Shown here: positions 44,906-53,737 of the stretch, piece by piece | How the letters are laid out: every line of letters starts with the position of its first letter | Position numbering within the stretch: position 1 is the stretch's first letter | The notes under the pieces: generated by a model | Database searches by the model: none | Told to the model about the DNA's origin: nothing | What the model saw: only the letters and a program-made list of their open reading frames with translations | Assembly: GCA_016719535.1 (NCBI GenBank) | Contig: JADJYX010000002.1 | Coordinates: forward strand, 105,025 to 169,024 | Reading direction: 5' to 3' | Length of the DNA: 64,000 nt | Origin: Rubrivivax sp. | Lineage (GTDB): Bacteria; Pseudomonadota; Gammaproteobacteria; Burkholderiales; Burkholderiaceae_C | Translations under genes and position numbers: made by a program

Positions 44906-45793
44906 TCATACCACGCCTTCATACCAGCGCAGCTTGCGCCGCAGCGTGGCGTAGTAGCTCCAGCCGCGCGGGTGCAGAAAGCGCGCCTTGTGCGCCGAGC
45001 GGCGCACGCGGATCTGGTCGCCGTGCAGCAGGCTGGCGATGCTGTGCATGTCGAAATTGGCCGAGGCGTCGCGCCCGGCGACGATGGTGATGCGGATCTC
45101 GCCGGTGTCGGGCAGCACGATGGGCCGGTTGGACAGCGTGTGGCTGGCGATCGGCACCAGCACCCAGCCGGCGATGCCCGGGTGCAGGATGGGCCCGCCG
45201 GCCGACAGCGCATAGGCCGTGCTGCCGGTGGGCGTGGCGATGATCAGGCCGTCGGCGCGGATGTTGGCGACGAAGTCCTCGCCGATGTCGATGCGCAGCT
45301 CGACCATGCTGGCGGTGGCGCCGCGCGACACCACCACGTCATTCAGCGACAAGCCTTCGAAGATCGGCTCACCGTCGCGCCAGATCTTGCCTTCCAGCAT
45401 CGAGCGGTGCTCTTCCTCGTAGTCGCCGGCGATCATCTGCGTCAGCGCGTCGCGGTACTGGCCGTGCGGGATGTCGGTGATGAAGCCCAGCCGCCCCTGG
45501 TTGATGCCCACCAGCGGCAGGTGCTGGCGCGCCACCTCGCGCGCGATGCCGAGCATGGTGCCGTCGCCGCCGACCACCACGCCGAGATCGCAGCGGCGGC
45601 CCAGCTGTTCGACGGGCACGGTGTCGAAATCGAGCACGCCGGTGGCCTGCGCGGTCTCGCGTTCGAAGGACACTTCCAGGCCCAGGCCGACGAGAAAATG
45701 CGCCAGCTCCTCCAGCATCGGCCGGATGCCGCGGGCCTGGTATTTGCCGACGATGACGGCGTGGCGAAAGCGCTCCGGCATGATGCGCGGCAT
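44906..45793 (-). CDS. nadK: NAD kinase
   Basis: 295 aa kinase making NADP from NAD. The diagnostic GGDGT motif is in LGVVVGGDGTMLGIAR; NDVVVSRG and the substrate loop ATPTGSTAYALSAGGPI follow. The start at 45793 or the second ATG at 45781 are both possible. It is divergent from hrcA, about 85 bp away, an arrangement common in betaproteobacteria. Confidence 0.96.
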   Translation of the reverse strand: MPRIMPERFRHAVIVGKYQARGIRPMLEELAHFLVGLGLEVSFERETAQATGVLDFDTVPVEQLGRRCDLGVVVGGDGTMLGIAREVARQHLPLVGINQGRLGFITDIPHGQYRDALTQMIAGDYEEEHRSMLEGKIWRDGEPIFEGLSLNDVVVSRGATASMVELRIDIGEDFVANIRADGLIIATPTGSTAYALSAGGPILHPGIAGWVLVPIASHTLSNRPIVLPDTGEIRITIVAGRDASANFDMHSIASLLHGDQIRVRRSAHKARFLHPRGWSYYATLRRKLRWYEGVV

Positions 45794-45877
45794 TACACCA
45801 TAGGGCCCTGGTCCGGATGGCCCCGTCCCCGTCCTGCGGCAGGGTCCATCCGCGGGTGCATTCGTACAATGGCAAGC

Positions 45878-46915
45878 ATGCTCGACGACCGTGCCAAGAC
45901 CCTGCTGAAAGCGCTGGTCGAGCGCTACATCGCCGACGGCCAGCCGGTGGGCTCGCGCACGCTGTCCAGGGCCTCGGGGCTCGAGCTGTCACCGGCCACC
46001 ATCCGCAACGTGATGGCCGACCTGGAAGACCTGGGCCTGATCGCCAGCCCGCACACCAGCGCCGGCCGCGTGCCCACCGCGCGCGGCTACCGCCTGTTCG
46101 TCGACACCATGCTGACGGCGCGGCCGCTCGACCTCAACGACCTGTCCTCGATGCCGGCCGACGTGGCCGCCGCGCGCGAGCAGTTGCACCCCGACCAGCC
46201 GCAGCGCGTGATCGCGCAGGCGGCGCAGCTGCTGTCCAGCCTGTCGAGCTTCGTCGGCGTGGTGACGGCGCCGCGCAAGGCCAGCGTCTTCCACCACATC
46301 GAGTTCCTGCGCCTGGGCGAGCGGCGCGTGCTGGTCATCCTGGTGGCGCCCGACGGCGACGTGCAGAACCGCGTCATCTTCACCGCGCGCGACCACTCGC
46401 AGGCCGAACTGGTGGAGGCCACCAACTACATCAACGGCCACTACGCCGGGCTGACCATCGAGGAGGTGCGCGAGCGCCTGCAGCACGAGATCGAGGCGCT
46501 GCGCGGCGAGATCGGCGCGCTGATGCAGGCCGCGGTGCAGGCCGGCACCGAAGCCATGGCCGAGCGCAGCGACAACGTCGTCGTCAGCGGCGAACGCAAC
46601 CTGCTGGGCGTGCAGGACTTCGGCAACGACATGAGCAGCCTGCGCCGGCTGTTCGACATGTTCGAGCAGAAGACCGAGCTGATGCGGCTGCTCGACACCA
46701 GCAGTCGCGCCGAGGGCGTGCGCATCTACATCGGCGGCGAAAGCCACGTCGTGCCCTTCGAGGAACTGTCGGTCGTCACCGCGCCCTACGAGGTCGACGG
46801 CCGCGTGGTCGGCACGCTGGGCGTCATCGGCCCCACGCGCATGGCCTACGACCGCATGATCCAGATCGTCGACATCACCGCGCGGCTGGTGGGCAACGCA
46901 CTGTCGGCCAAGTAG
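45878..46915 (+). CDS. hrcA: heat-inducible transcription repressor HrcA
   Basis: 345 aa repressor of CIRCE-controlled chaperone genes. N-terminal winged helix: LDDRAKTLLKALVERYIADG, QPVGSRTLSRASGLELSPAT, MADLEDLGLIASPHTSAGR. The C-terminal GAF-like domain runs from about residue 100. I chose the ATG at 45878; an in-frame ATG at 45869 is alternative. No CIRCE element is visible in the upstream region. Confidence 0.95.
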   Translation: MLDDRAKTLLKALVERYIADGQPVGSRTLSRASGLELSPATIRNVMADLEDLGLIASPHTSAGRVPTARGYRLFVDTMLTARPLDLNDLSSMPADVAAAREQLHPDQPQRVIAQAAQLLSSLSSFVGVVTAPRKASVFHHIEFLRLGERRVLVILVAPDGDVQNRVIFTARDHSQAELVEATNYINGHYAGLTIEEVRERLQHEIEALRGEIGALMQAAVQAGTEAMAERSDNVVVSGERNLLGVQDFGNDMSSLRRLFDMFEQKTELMRLLDTSSRAEGVRIYIGGESHVVPFEELSVVTAPYEVDGRVVGTLGVIGPTRMAYDRMIQIVDITARLVGNALSAK

Positions 46916-46916
46916 A

Positions 46917-47564
46917 TCAAGTCCCCGAGGGCAGCCCCACGGTCTGCGACAGCAGCACCTGGTGGTCGTGCGGCAGGCCCAGCGCGTCGGCGATGGCCTG
47001 GCGGTCGATCCAGGCGCGGATGACCGTCGCCAGCCCGGCGCTGGCGCACCACAGGTAGACGTTCTGCGCGATCGCGCCGGCGGCCACCGAGGCGTAGCTC
47101 TCGCGCTGCGCCACCGGCACCAGGCTCATGCGCGTGTGGTCGGCCACGAACACCAGGTCCAGCGGCGCCTGGTCGACGAAGTCCTGGTAGCCGGTGATGC
47201 GCCGCAGGTCCTGCGCCACCACCAGCTGCAGCGCATGCGACGGCGCGTCGTAGCGGTAGGCACCCGCGGGCAGGGCGACATAGAGGTCGATCTCCTGCGC
47301 ATCCAGCGCCGACGGCGCGGTGCGCCCGCCGCCGTCGCGGTTGACGCCCCAGGCCGCCCACAGCAGGTCCGACAGCTGCTGCGGCGACAGGGCCTGCGGC
47401 AGGAACGCCCTCGATGAATGGCGCGCGGCCAGTGCGGCCATCAACGGCAGGCCGCCGGTGCGGTCGGCCGGTGGCAGCGCGATGGTTCGTGTGGCGTCGC
47501 CCAGCGGCGGCGCCGGACGCAGATGGCCCATCAGGCCGAGGGCCAGCTTGGTGAGGGTACTCAT
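46917..47564 (-). CDS. SagB/ThcOx-type nitroreductase family protein
   Basis: 215 aa FMN-binding protein. RHSSRAFLPQALSPQQLSDLLWAAWG and SYASVAAGAIAQNVYLWCAS, then LPHDHQVLLSQTVGLP, match the SagB-type nitroreductase pattern. The start MSTLTKLALGLMG at 47564 is chosen; a longer frame upstream lacks family sequence. Substrate unknown; no azole-peptide cluster (SagC/SagD) is nearby, so a toxin-maturation role is unlikely. It ends one base from the convergent hrcA stop. Confidence 0.85.
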   Translation of the reverse strand: MSTLTKLALGLMGHLRPAPPLGDATRTIALPPADRTGGLPLMAALAARHSSRAFLPQALSPQQLSDLLWAAWGVNRDGGGRTAPSALDAQEIDLYVALPAGAYRYDAPSHALQLVVAQDLRRITGYQDFVDQAPLDLVFVADHTRMSLVPVAQRESYASVAAGAIAQNVYLWCASAGLATVIRAWIDRQAIADALGLPHDHQVLLSQTVGLPSGT

Positions 47565-47686
47565 CGACAGCCTCCATCGCGCCTCGTCGAACAGGCGCCG
47601 GGGCATTGTGCGCCGCTCGTGGACGGCGGCGCCGAGGCAGGGCCGGAGGACGGGGGCCGGCACCTAGAATGCCGGGCGCTGGCAGG

Positions 47687-47763
47687 GGGCCGTTAGCTCA
47701 GTCGGTTAGAGCAGAGGACTCATAATCCTTTGGTCGTTGGTTCGATCCCAACACGGCCTACCA
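47687..47763 (+). tRNA. tRNA with CAT anticodon (tRNA-Met, or lysidine-modified tRNA-Ile2)
   Basis: 77 nt with encoded CCA. Acceptor GGGCCGT/ACGGCCT pairs with one G-T wobble; anticodon loop CTCATAA, anticodon CAT; T arm GTTGG/CCAAC around TTCGATC. The CTTTGGTCGTTGG variable region resembles E. coli tRNA-Ile2 more than elongator Met, so Ile2 (decoding AUA after TilS modification) is possible; sequence alone does not settle it. Confidence 0.92.
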
Positions 47764-47772
47764 CCGCCCGGC

Positions 47773-48945
47773 CTACGCCCCGCCCTTCACCAGCGGCAGC
47801 CCGGCCTTCTCCCATTCCGGCACGCCACCGCGGAACCAGTAGACCTTGCCGAAGCCGGCCGCCAGCGCGGCCTTGCTGGCCTTGTAGCTCTTCCAGCATT
47901 CGGCGCCGTTGCACAGGAAGACCGTGGGCCTGGCCTGGTCGAGCGTCTTCAGCCGGCAAAGTCGTCGAGCGCGGCGTCGTAGGCCACGTCCTTGAGGCTC
48001 TTCTCGAGGTAGGGCACGAAACGCGCGGTCGGCAGCCGCTTGGCCTTGAATTCCTTCTCGGTGCGGGTGTCGATCACGACCGCACCGTCGGCCACCAGCT
48101 TGTGCACCTCGGCCGCCGTCACCACGCGCGCGCCCGGCAAGGCATTGGGCGTGAAGGTGCCCAGCTGCGCCACCCGTTCGTACTGGGCCTGGCCGGAATG
48201 GCTGGCGACGTTCTTCAGGCCACAGCAGTTGGCCGCGGTGCCGAACCACTTCGACAGGCGGGCACGCTGCTCGGCCGGCAGGTCCTTCTTCACCGCCACG
48301 CTGAAGCCGCCCGGCACCGGGCCCGACTGGGTCAGCGCCCTGGCCTTGCCGGGGTTGTCCTGCACCCAGCCGTCCCAGTCGCGCTTGCGGATCACGGTGG
48401 CTTCCGACAGGCCCATCATCACCGCGGTCAGCCCGGCCTGGGGCTCGCGCACATAGTGCACCTGGCGCAGGTCCTTGAACGACAGCCCGTGCGCGGTGAG
48501 CATGCCGCGCGCCAGGTAGGTATAGATCGAATCCTGCTGGGGCAGGTAGATGCGGCCGGCCTTCACGTCGGCGGGCTTGTTCAGGTGCGGTCGACCAACC
48601 AGCACATATTCCTCTTCCGCATCGGTCGAGCCGATCAGCTCGTAGCCGTGCGACAACGCCGACGCCACCACCTGCGGCGGCGCGATGAAGATGTCGTAGG
48701 CGCCGCTGCGCGTGGCGCGCATGGTGTCGGTCAGGTCCTCGCTCGTGGACACGCTGACCGCCTGGCCGAGCAGGGTCTTGAGGCTGGCTTCGAGGCCGGG
48801 CCGCGAGACCAGCAGCCCCTTCCTTGCGCTGCGTGGGCTCCAGCGCCACCAGCGTCGTCAGCTGCGCCTGCGCCTGCCCCAGCTGCGCGGCGCCCAGCAG
48901 CGCCAGTGCGGTCAGCCACCCCGATTTCCAGCGTCGTACAGCCAT
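47773..48945 (-). pseudogene. phosphate/phosphonate-type substrate-binding protein fused to a rhodanese domain, frameshifted
   Basis: Signal peptide at the start (MAVRRWKSGWLTALALLGAA, then QAQA). The binding-protein part (about residues 30-265) has SVSTSEDLTDTMRATRSGAY and DIFIAPPQVVASALSHGYEL, typical of PhnD-like periplasmic proteins. A rhodanese domain follows, beginning VVIDTRTEKEFKAKRLPTA and holding the candidate catalytic Cys in VFLCNGAECWKSYKA. Two one-base shifts break it: an extra G in a G run at about 48822, and one missing base at about 47955 inside the rhodanese. With these repaired it is about 390 aa. The fusion itself is in one frame. Confidence 0.75.
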
Positions 48946-49153
48946 GCTCGAATCCCGGCGTTTTGGGCACCGCTGCGGCGGTGCTCTGTTCAACTCCCTG
49001 GCGCGTGCTGCCGCATGATCGGCAAATCCGGCCGCCCATCGGCCTTTTCGGCATCTGGCGCCGGAACCCAAGGTCCCGGCGCGGGCGGCGGTTCGCACTG
49101 TAGCCGCTTGCGCCGGACTTTTCTCGGCGCCATGACGCCCGGCGGGCGCACGT

Positions 49154-50290
49154 TCAATCCGGCGGCGCCATGCGCTCCAGGCAGCGGCGGTGGCGCTCGT
49201 CGACGCGACGGGCAAACCACTCGGTCGTCAGGCGGCGCGTCAATTTCGGGCTGTGCAGGTCGATGCGCGGCAGCACCGCGCGCGGCAGCGTCTTGCGCTC
49301 CAGCTTCTCGGCATAGGCGAAGACCCGCTCGTAGAGCGCGCTGCGCTCGAAGCCGGCATCGTCGCCCTGGGCCAGGTCGCGGCGGATCGCCGCCTCGGTC
49401 AGGCCCAGGCGGGCAGCCAGCGTGCGGGCGGCACGTTCGGTCTCGCCCGCCGGGGCATCGCTGGCGCGCGGCAGCAGGTCGCCGTCCAGCGCCAGCGACA
49501 GGCCCGACGCCACGCCCAGGGCCTGCTGGAAGGCCGCATTGCGGCTGGCCCAGCGGCCGGCATTGAAATCGGCAAAACGGTAGATCGGCTGCCGGTAGGG
49601 CGCCTCGTAGGCCAGCAGGTGGGCGGTGCCGAAATGGAGCCCGCCGCGGCGCGTGAAGACCTCGCGCCGCACCGACTCGCGCACCGGGTAGGGATAGGGT
49701 CGTGCCTGCACATGGGCCTCGGCGAAGGCGATGCTGACCTGCATCGGCCCGCCGGTGCGCACGGGGTTGCGGCTGGCGAAGAAGGTCTTGCCCAGCGGCA
49801 CCATGCCGATGAAATCCTCGAAGATCTCGCTCAGCTGGCGCTCGGTCTTCACGGCGTCGATGCGCTCGGCATAGCTGCGGCCGTCGGGCGACGTCAGCGC
49901 CAGCGCGGCGCGCACCGCCAGCTGCGGCACGCCGGCGGCGTCGGCGCGGCGGTCGATCTCCTTCCAGGCGATGGCCGGCAGGCCGGGCACGGCGGGGTCG
50001 GCGCGGTAGCCCGATTCCTGTTCGACGACCGCCATCACCGCGCACAGGTTGTGCGGCGTCGACGGCAAGGCCAGCGTCGCCAGCGCCGCGTGGATGTCGG
50101 CCGCCCAGCCGGCGCGGTCGGCGGTATTCGGCGGCAGCAGCCGCACGACGGCGGCACGCGCTTCGGTCGGCCCCATGCCGGCCGGCTCGGTCACGCTGCC
50201 CGGCAGCGCGCAGGCGCCGAGCAGGGCCGCGGTCAGGGCGGCCAGCCCAGCGGTGATGACATGTCGGGTGATGGATCGGGGCTGCGCCAT
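49154..50290 (-). CDS. DUF1615 domain-containing lipoprotein
   Basis: 378 aa from the ATG at 50290. A lipobox LLGAC follows a hydrophobic signal (VITAGLAALTAALLGAC). The body matches the DUF1615 style, with AVVRLLPPNTADRAGWAADI near the N terminus, VMAVVEQESGYRADPAVPG, MVPLGKTFFASRNPVRTGGP and FADFNAGRWASRNAAFQQAL. The E-Q-E-S-G-Y segment is reminiscent of lytic transglycosylases, but this is only suggestive. It is one of only two clearly intact genes in the last 16 kb. Confidence 0.82.
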   Translation of the reverse strand: MAQPRSITRHVITAGLAALTAALLGACALPGSVTEPAGMGPTEARAAVVRLLPPNTADRAGWAADIHAALATLALPSTPHNLCAVMAVVEQESGYRADPAVPGLPAIAWKEIDRRADAAGVPQLAVRAALALTSPDGRSYAERIDAVKTERQLSEIFEDFIGMVPLGKTFFASRNPVRTGGPMQVSIAFAEAHVQARPYPYPVRESVRREVFTRRGGLHFGTAHLLAYEAPYRQPIYRFADFNAGRWASRNAAFQQALGVASGLSLALDGDLLPRASDAPAGETERAARTLAARLGLTEAAIRRDLAQGDDAGFERSALYERVFAYAEKLERKTLPRAVLPRIDLHSPKLTRRLTTEWFARRVDERHRRCLERMAPPD

Positions 50291-50337
50291 GCGGGCGCAT
50301 TCTGGTGCACGCCGATGGCGAGCCCGGCGTCGGCGCA

Positions 50338-51128
50338 CTACTTCTTCTTCGCGGCCGCCTGTGCCGCCAGATATTCGCTGCGCTTGGGCTTGCCCGTCTC
50401 GTCGGTCACCGCTTCGCTGTGTGCGCGCGCGGCCTTGAAATAGGCCTTGCTCGCCGTCTTGTAGCGTGCGATCTCGGCATCGGCCTCGGTTTGGGCTTGC
50501 TGCCGACCATCTCGGCAAAGGTCGGCGGTGCATGCTGCTTCAGATAGGCGATGAGATCGTCGCGGTGACAGCTTTCGTGAAAGCCCAGCGTGATGCGGCC
50601 GGCCTTGATGTCGTCGTCGGTGGTGCCGCGGCCGTAGGCGGCGTCGGCATTGGCGTCGCCGGTGCCGTAGCAGGTCTGGATGGTCACCTTCCAGGGCACC
50701 ACCGTCACCGTCAGCACCTTGCCCGTGCCCTTGTCGTGCACGTAGCTCGCGCCGCCCTCGCTCTCGTCGAGCAGCGTCGTCGCGCTGCCCACGCCGGGCA
50801 CGTCCTGCAGGTCGGGCAGCAGCAGCACCGTCATGCCCTGGACGGTCTGCGTGCTCTCCCTCTCGACGACCGGCGCAGGCAGCCGCTTCTTCTCCTTGTC
50901 CACCTCGCCTTGCGCGGCGTCGAGGCGGCGCGGGTCCAGGTCGCCGGCGGCCGGCGCGTCGGGGTGCGGCAGCAGCGCGCTGTCGCCGCCGGTGCCGGTG
51001 CTGCCGGGCAGGCGGAACAGCCCCGGCCGCCGCCACCGGCCGGGGCGTCGGGGCACCACGCGGCCGCCGGACAGCCAGCCGGGTGCAGCTCGCCGCGGGA
51101 CCGCTGGCTGGATGGAATGCAATCGCAC
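50338..51128 (-). pseudogene. hypothetical protein with HExxH motif, frameshifted
   Basis: Not a family I recognise. Frame one (from about 51128) contains MTVLLLPDLQDVPGVG, VVPWKVTIQTCYGTGDA and ITLGFHESCHRDDLIAYLKQ; the last includes an HExxH sequence (HESCH). At about 50500 coding potential passes to another frame ending SKAYFKAARAHSEAVTDETG and KPKRSEYLAAQAAAKKK. One base lost or gained explains this. The start is uncertain because the first 60 residues are Arg/Pro/Gly-rich and may not be coding. It could be a zinc-dependent peptidase, but no third ligand is assigned. Confidence 0.5.
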
Positions 51129-51278
51129 ATGGCTCGCCTCCTGCGCGCCGCGTCAGCGCGCTGAACCGGCAACTGTAGCCAGCGCTTGCGCAGCCGTCAC
51201 CCGCAGGGCACCGCAGCCCCGTGCTAGGCTGCCCGGCCGACATCCATCACACCCGCAACACAGGACAAGGGGACACCG

Positions 51279-52263
51279 ATGACGTTCAAGGCCCTGCTGA
51301 TCGAGAAGGACGACGCCGGCTACCGCGCCAGCGTCAGGACGTGGGCGACGAGGTGCTGGGTGCGGGAGAGGTCACGGTGCGCGTGGCCTGGTCGACGCTC
51401 AACTACAAGGACGGCCTGGCCATCACCGGCAAGAGCCCGGTGGTGCGCAAGTTTCCGCTGGTGGCGGGCATCGACTTCGCCGGCACCGTCGAAGCCAGCA
51501 CCGACGCCCGCTTCGCCCCGGCGACCGCGTGATCCTGAACGGCTGGGGGCGTGGGCGAGACACATTCGGGCGGCCTGGCACAGCGCGCGCGTCAAGGCCG
51601 ACTGGCTGCTGCACCTGCCGCCGCCGCTGTCCGAGCGCCAGGCGATGGCCATCGGCACTGCGGGCTATACCGCCATGCTGTGCGTGATGGCGCTGCAGCG
51701 CCACGGCCTGTCCCCCGGCGACGGCGACGTGCTGGTGACGGCGCCAGCGGCGGCGTGGGCACGGTGGCGATCAGCCTGCTGGCGGGGCTGGGCTACCGCG
51801 TGGTGGCGTCCACCGGCCGCCTGACCGAAGCCGGCTTCCTGCAGGGCCTGGGCGCGGCCGAGGTGATCTCGCGCGAGGAATTCAGCCACCCGGGCAAGCC
51901 GCTGGCCAAGGAACGCTTTGCCGGCGTGGTGGACGCGGTGGGCAGCCACACGCTGGCCAATCGCCTGCGCGGCCACGCGCTACGGCGGCGCGGTGGCGGC
52001 CTGCGGGCTGGCACAGGGCATGGACTTTCCGGGTTCGGTGGCGCCCTTCATCCTGCGTGGCGTCACGCTCTATGGCATCGACAGCGTGATGGCGCTGCTG
52101 CAGCGCCGGCAGCAGGCGTGGGCGCGCCTGGCCGCCGGGATGGACCTGGCCCGGCTCGATGCGCTGACGCAGCAGGTGGGCCTGTCGGGCGCCATCGAGG
52201 CCGCGCTTGCGCATCCTGGCCGGCCAGGTGCGTGGCCGGCTGGTGGTCGACGTCGACGGCTGA
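51279..52263 (+). pseudogene. acuI: acrylyl-CoA reductase (NADPH) AcuI / YhdH-type quinone oxidoreductase, frameshifted
   Basis: Medium-chain dehydrogenase of about 325 aa once repaired. Segments in order: MTFKALLIEKDDAGYRASV, then VTVRVAWSTLNYKDGLAITG, AGIDFAGTVEAS, GTAGYTAMLCVMALQRHGLS, GTVAISLLAGLGYRVVASTG, VVDAVGSHTLANRL, AVAACGLAQGMDFPGSVAPF, ILRGVTLYGIDSVM and ILAGQVRGRLVVDVDG. These match AcuI, which reduces acrylyl-CoA to propionyl-CoA. At least five one-base shifts separate them, yet the protein sequence between shifts is well conserved. Confidence 0.82.
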
Positions 52264-52278
52264 CGCCGACGGCCGCCC

Positions 52279-52607
52279 TCAGGCCTTCTTGCGCGCCGCC
52301 TTCTTCGCCGGCGCCGCGTTCTTGGCCAGCAGTTCGTCGAGGTTTTTCAGGATCTCGCCCTCGATGGTCTTGGCAAAGGCGCCGAGCAGGAAGCCGAGCT
52401 TGGCATCGAGGTCGAAATGGTCGGCGGCGACGATCAGCCGCCCCTTCACGCCCGAGCGCACGAATTCGACGGTATCGCTGGTCTCGCCCTGCAGCACCGA
52501 ACATTCCATGTCGAACTTCTGCTCGGCATGTTCGGCCCAGGCCCAGGCCACCTTGCGGGCCTGGCCAGGCCGAGCTGGTGTTCGCGGTGGATGCGGATAT
52601 CGGGCAC
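52279..52607 (-). pseudogene. polyhydroxyalkanoic acid system family protein, one frameshift
   Basis: About 108 aa when repaired. Starts (GTG at 52607, purine-rich AAAGAGA upstream) PDIRIHREHQLGLA, then after one missing base at about 52566 continues ARKVAWAWAEHAEQKFDMEC and VKGRLIVAADHFDLDAKLGF, ending in a Lys/Ala-rich tail (KKAARKKA). This is the PHA_gran_rgn family often found in polyhydroxyalkanoate producers; its role is not established. It is convergent with acuI. Confidence 0.72.
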
Positions 52608-52622
52608 GGGCGTCTCTTTCGT

Positions 52623-53700
52623 TCAGCGTATGGATTCAAGCGTGGCGCGGCGCTGGTCCTTCGGCAAGGCGGCCAGGCGCTTGACCTCGGCGTGGAAGCG
52701 GCGCCAGTCGCGGCCTTCGCGTTCGAACAGGCGCTCGAAGGCGGGCACGAGGTCGTTGTACGCCGCCTGCACGCCGAAGCTGGCATTGCTGGCGCGCGCC
52801 ACCAGCGCGTCGTAGCCGGCAAAGCCACCCCAGCGCTCGCGCTTGAGGGCCTCGTATTCGGCGCGCCACTGCGCCATCAGCTCGGCCTTCGCGCGCGCTT
52901 GGCGGCGTCGTCCAGCGGGCCGGCATAAAGCGCCTGCAGGCGCTCGCGCTGGCGCTGCATCAGCGCACGCCAATCGGCGCGGCGGGCCTCGGCGCGCTCG
53001 GCCTCGGCGCGTGCCGCCGGGCGCTCGGCCAGCCAGCGCTGGCCGCCCAGGCGCTCGACGGCGGTGGCGAAGGATTCATTGAAATCGGTGTCGTCGGCGG
53101 CATAGGCCACCTGGTGCGCCAGCTCGTGGAAGATCAGCCGCGCCAGCTCGCCCTCGGGCCAGCGGATGAAGGTATTGAGCAGCGGGTCGCCGCCCAGCCA
53201 GTCGGTCCAGCCCAGCGTCGAATAGGCGGGCACGCCATAGACCTGCACCCTCCAGGCCCCGCGCCCTCAGCCCGGCGGCCAGGGCATCGGCGTCGGCGCG
53301 CTCGTAGTAGCCGCGGTAGCCCACGCAGCCCATCACCGGGAAGCACCAGGTCTTCAGCGTCAGCGACAGCTCGGGTGCCGCCACCACGTTCCAGACCGCG
53401 GCGTCGCGCTGCAGGTCGGCGTAACGGCGGTAGCTGCGGTTGTCGGGCAGCGCGAGCTCGGTGACGGCAAAATCGCGCAAGGCCTGCGTGAGCTGCAGGC
53501 GCTCGCGCAGCGCCGCGGGGGTGTCGGGCTCGACCAGCACCTCGGCCACCGGGCGCGCGGCCGATCAGGTCGAGGTGGCCATGGACCGCCTGGCCGTAGT
53601 AGGCCAGCGTCGAGCAGCCGCTGCCCAGGCAGACGGCGGCAGCGGCCACCAGCGCCGTGCCGACCAGGCCTGCGCCCGCCACGATCAGGCCGCGCCGCAC
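52623..53700 (-). pseudogene. predicted aminopeptidase (COG4324-like lipoprotein), frameshifted
   Basis: Reads across three frames. N terminus: MRRGLIVAGAGLVGTALVAA, then a lipobox-like CLGSGC and STLAYYGQAVHGHLDLIGRA. Middle: NRSYRRYADLQRDAAVWNVV, CFPVMGCVGYRGYYERADAD, then VQVYGVPAYSTLGWTDWLGG. The zinc site is FHELAHQVAYAADDTDFNES, which has HExxH-like spacing. End: WGGFAGYDALVARASNASFG. Shifts at roughly 52900, 53250 and 53560. Full length would be about 355 aa, as expected for the family. Confidence 0.72.
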
Positions 53701-53737
53701 CCGCGCGCCATCGGTCCGCCACCCTCGGCTGCCACCA

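Noticed and set aside
45842..45870. TACAAT just before hrcA as a -10 box
   Set aside because: No acceptable -35 element at the right distance, and it would force a leaderless or truncated transcript; kept out of the feature list.
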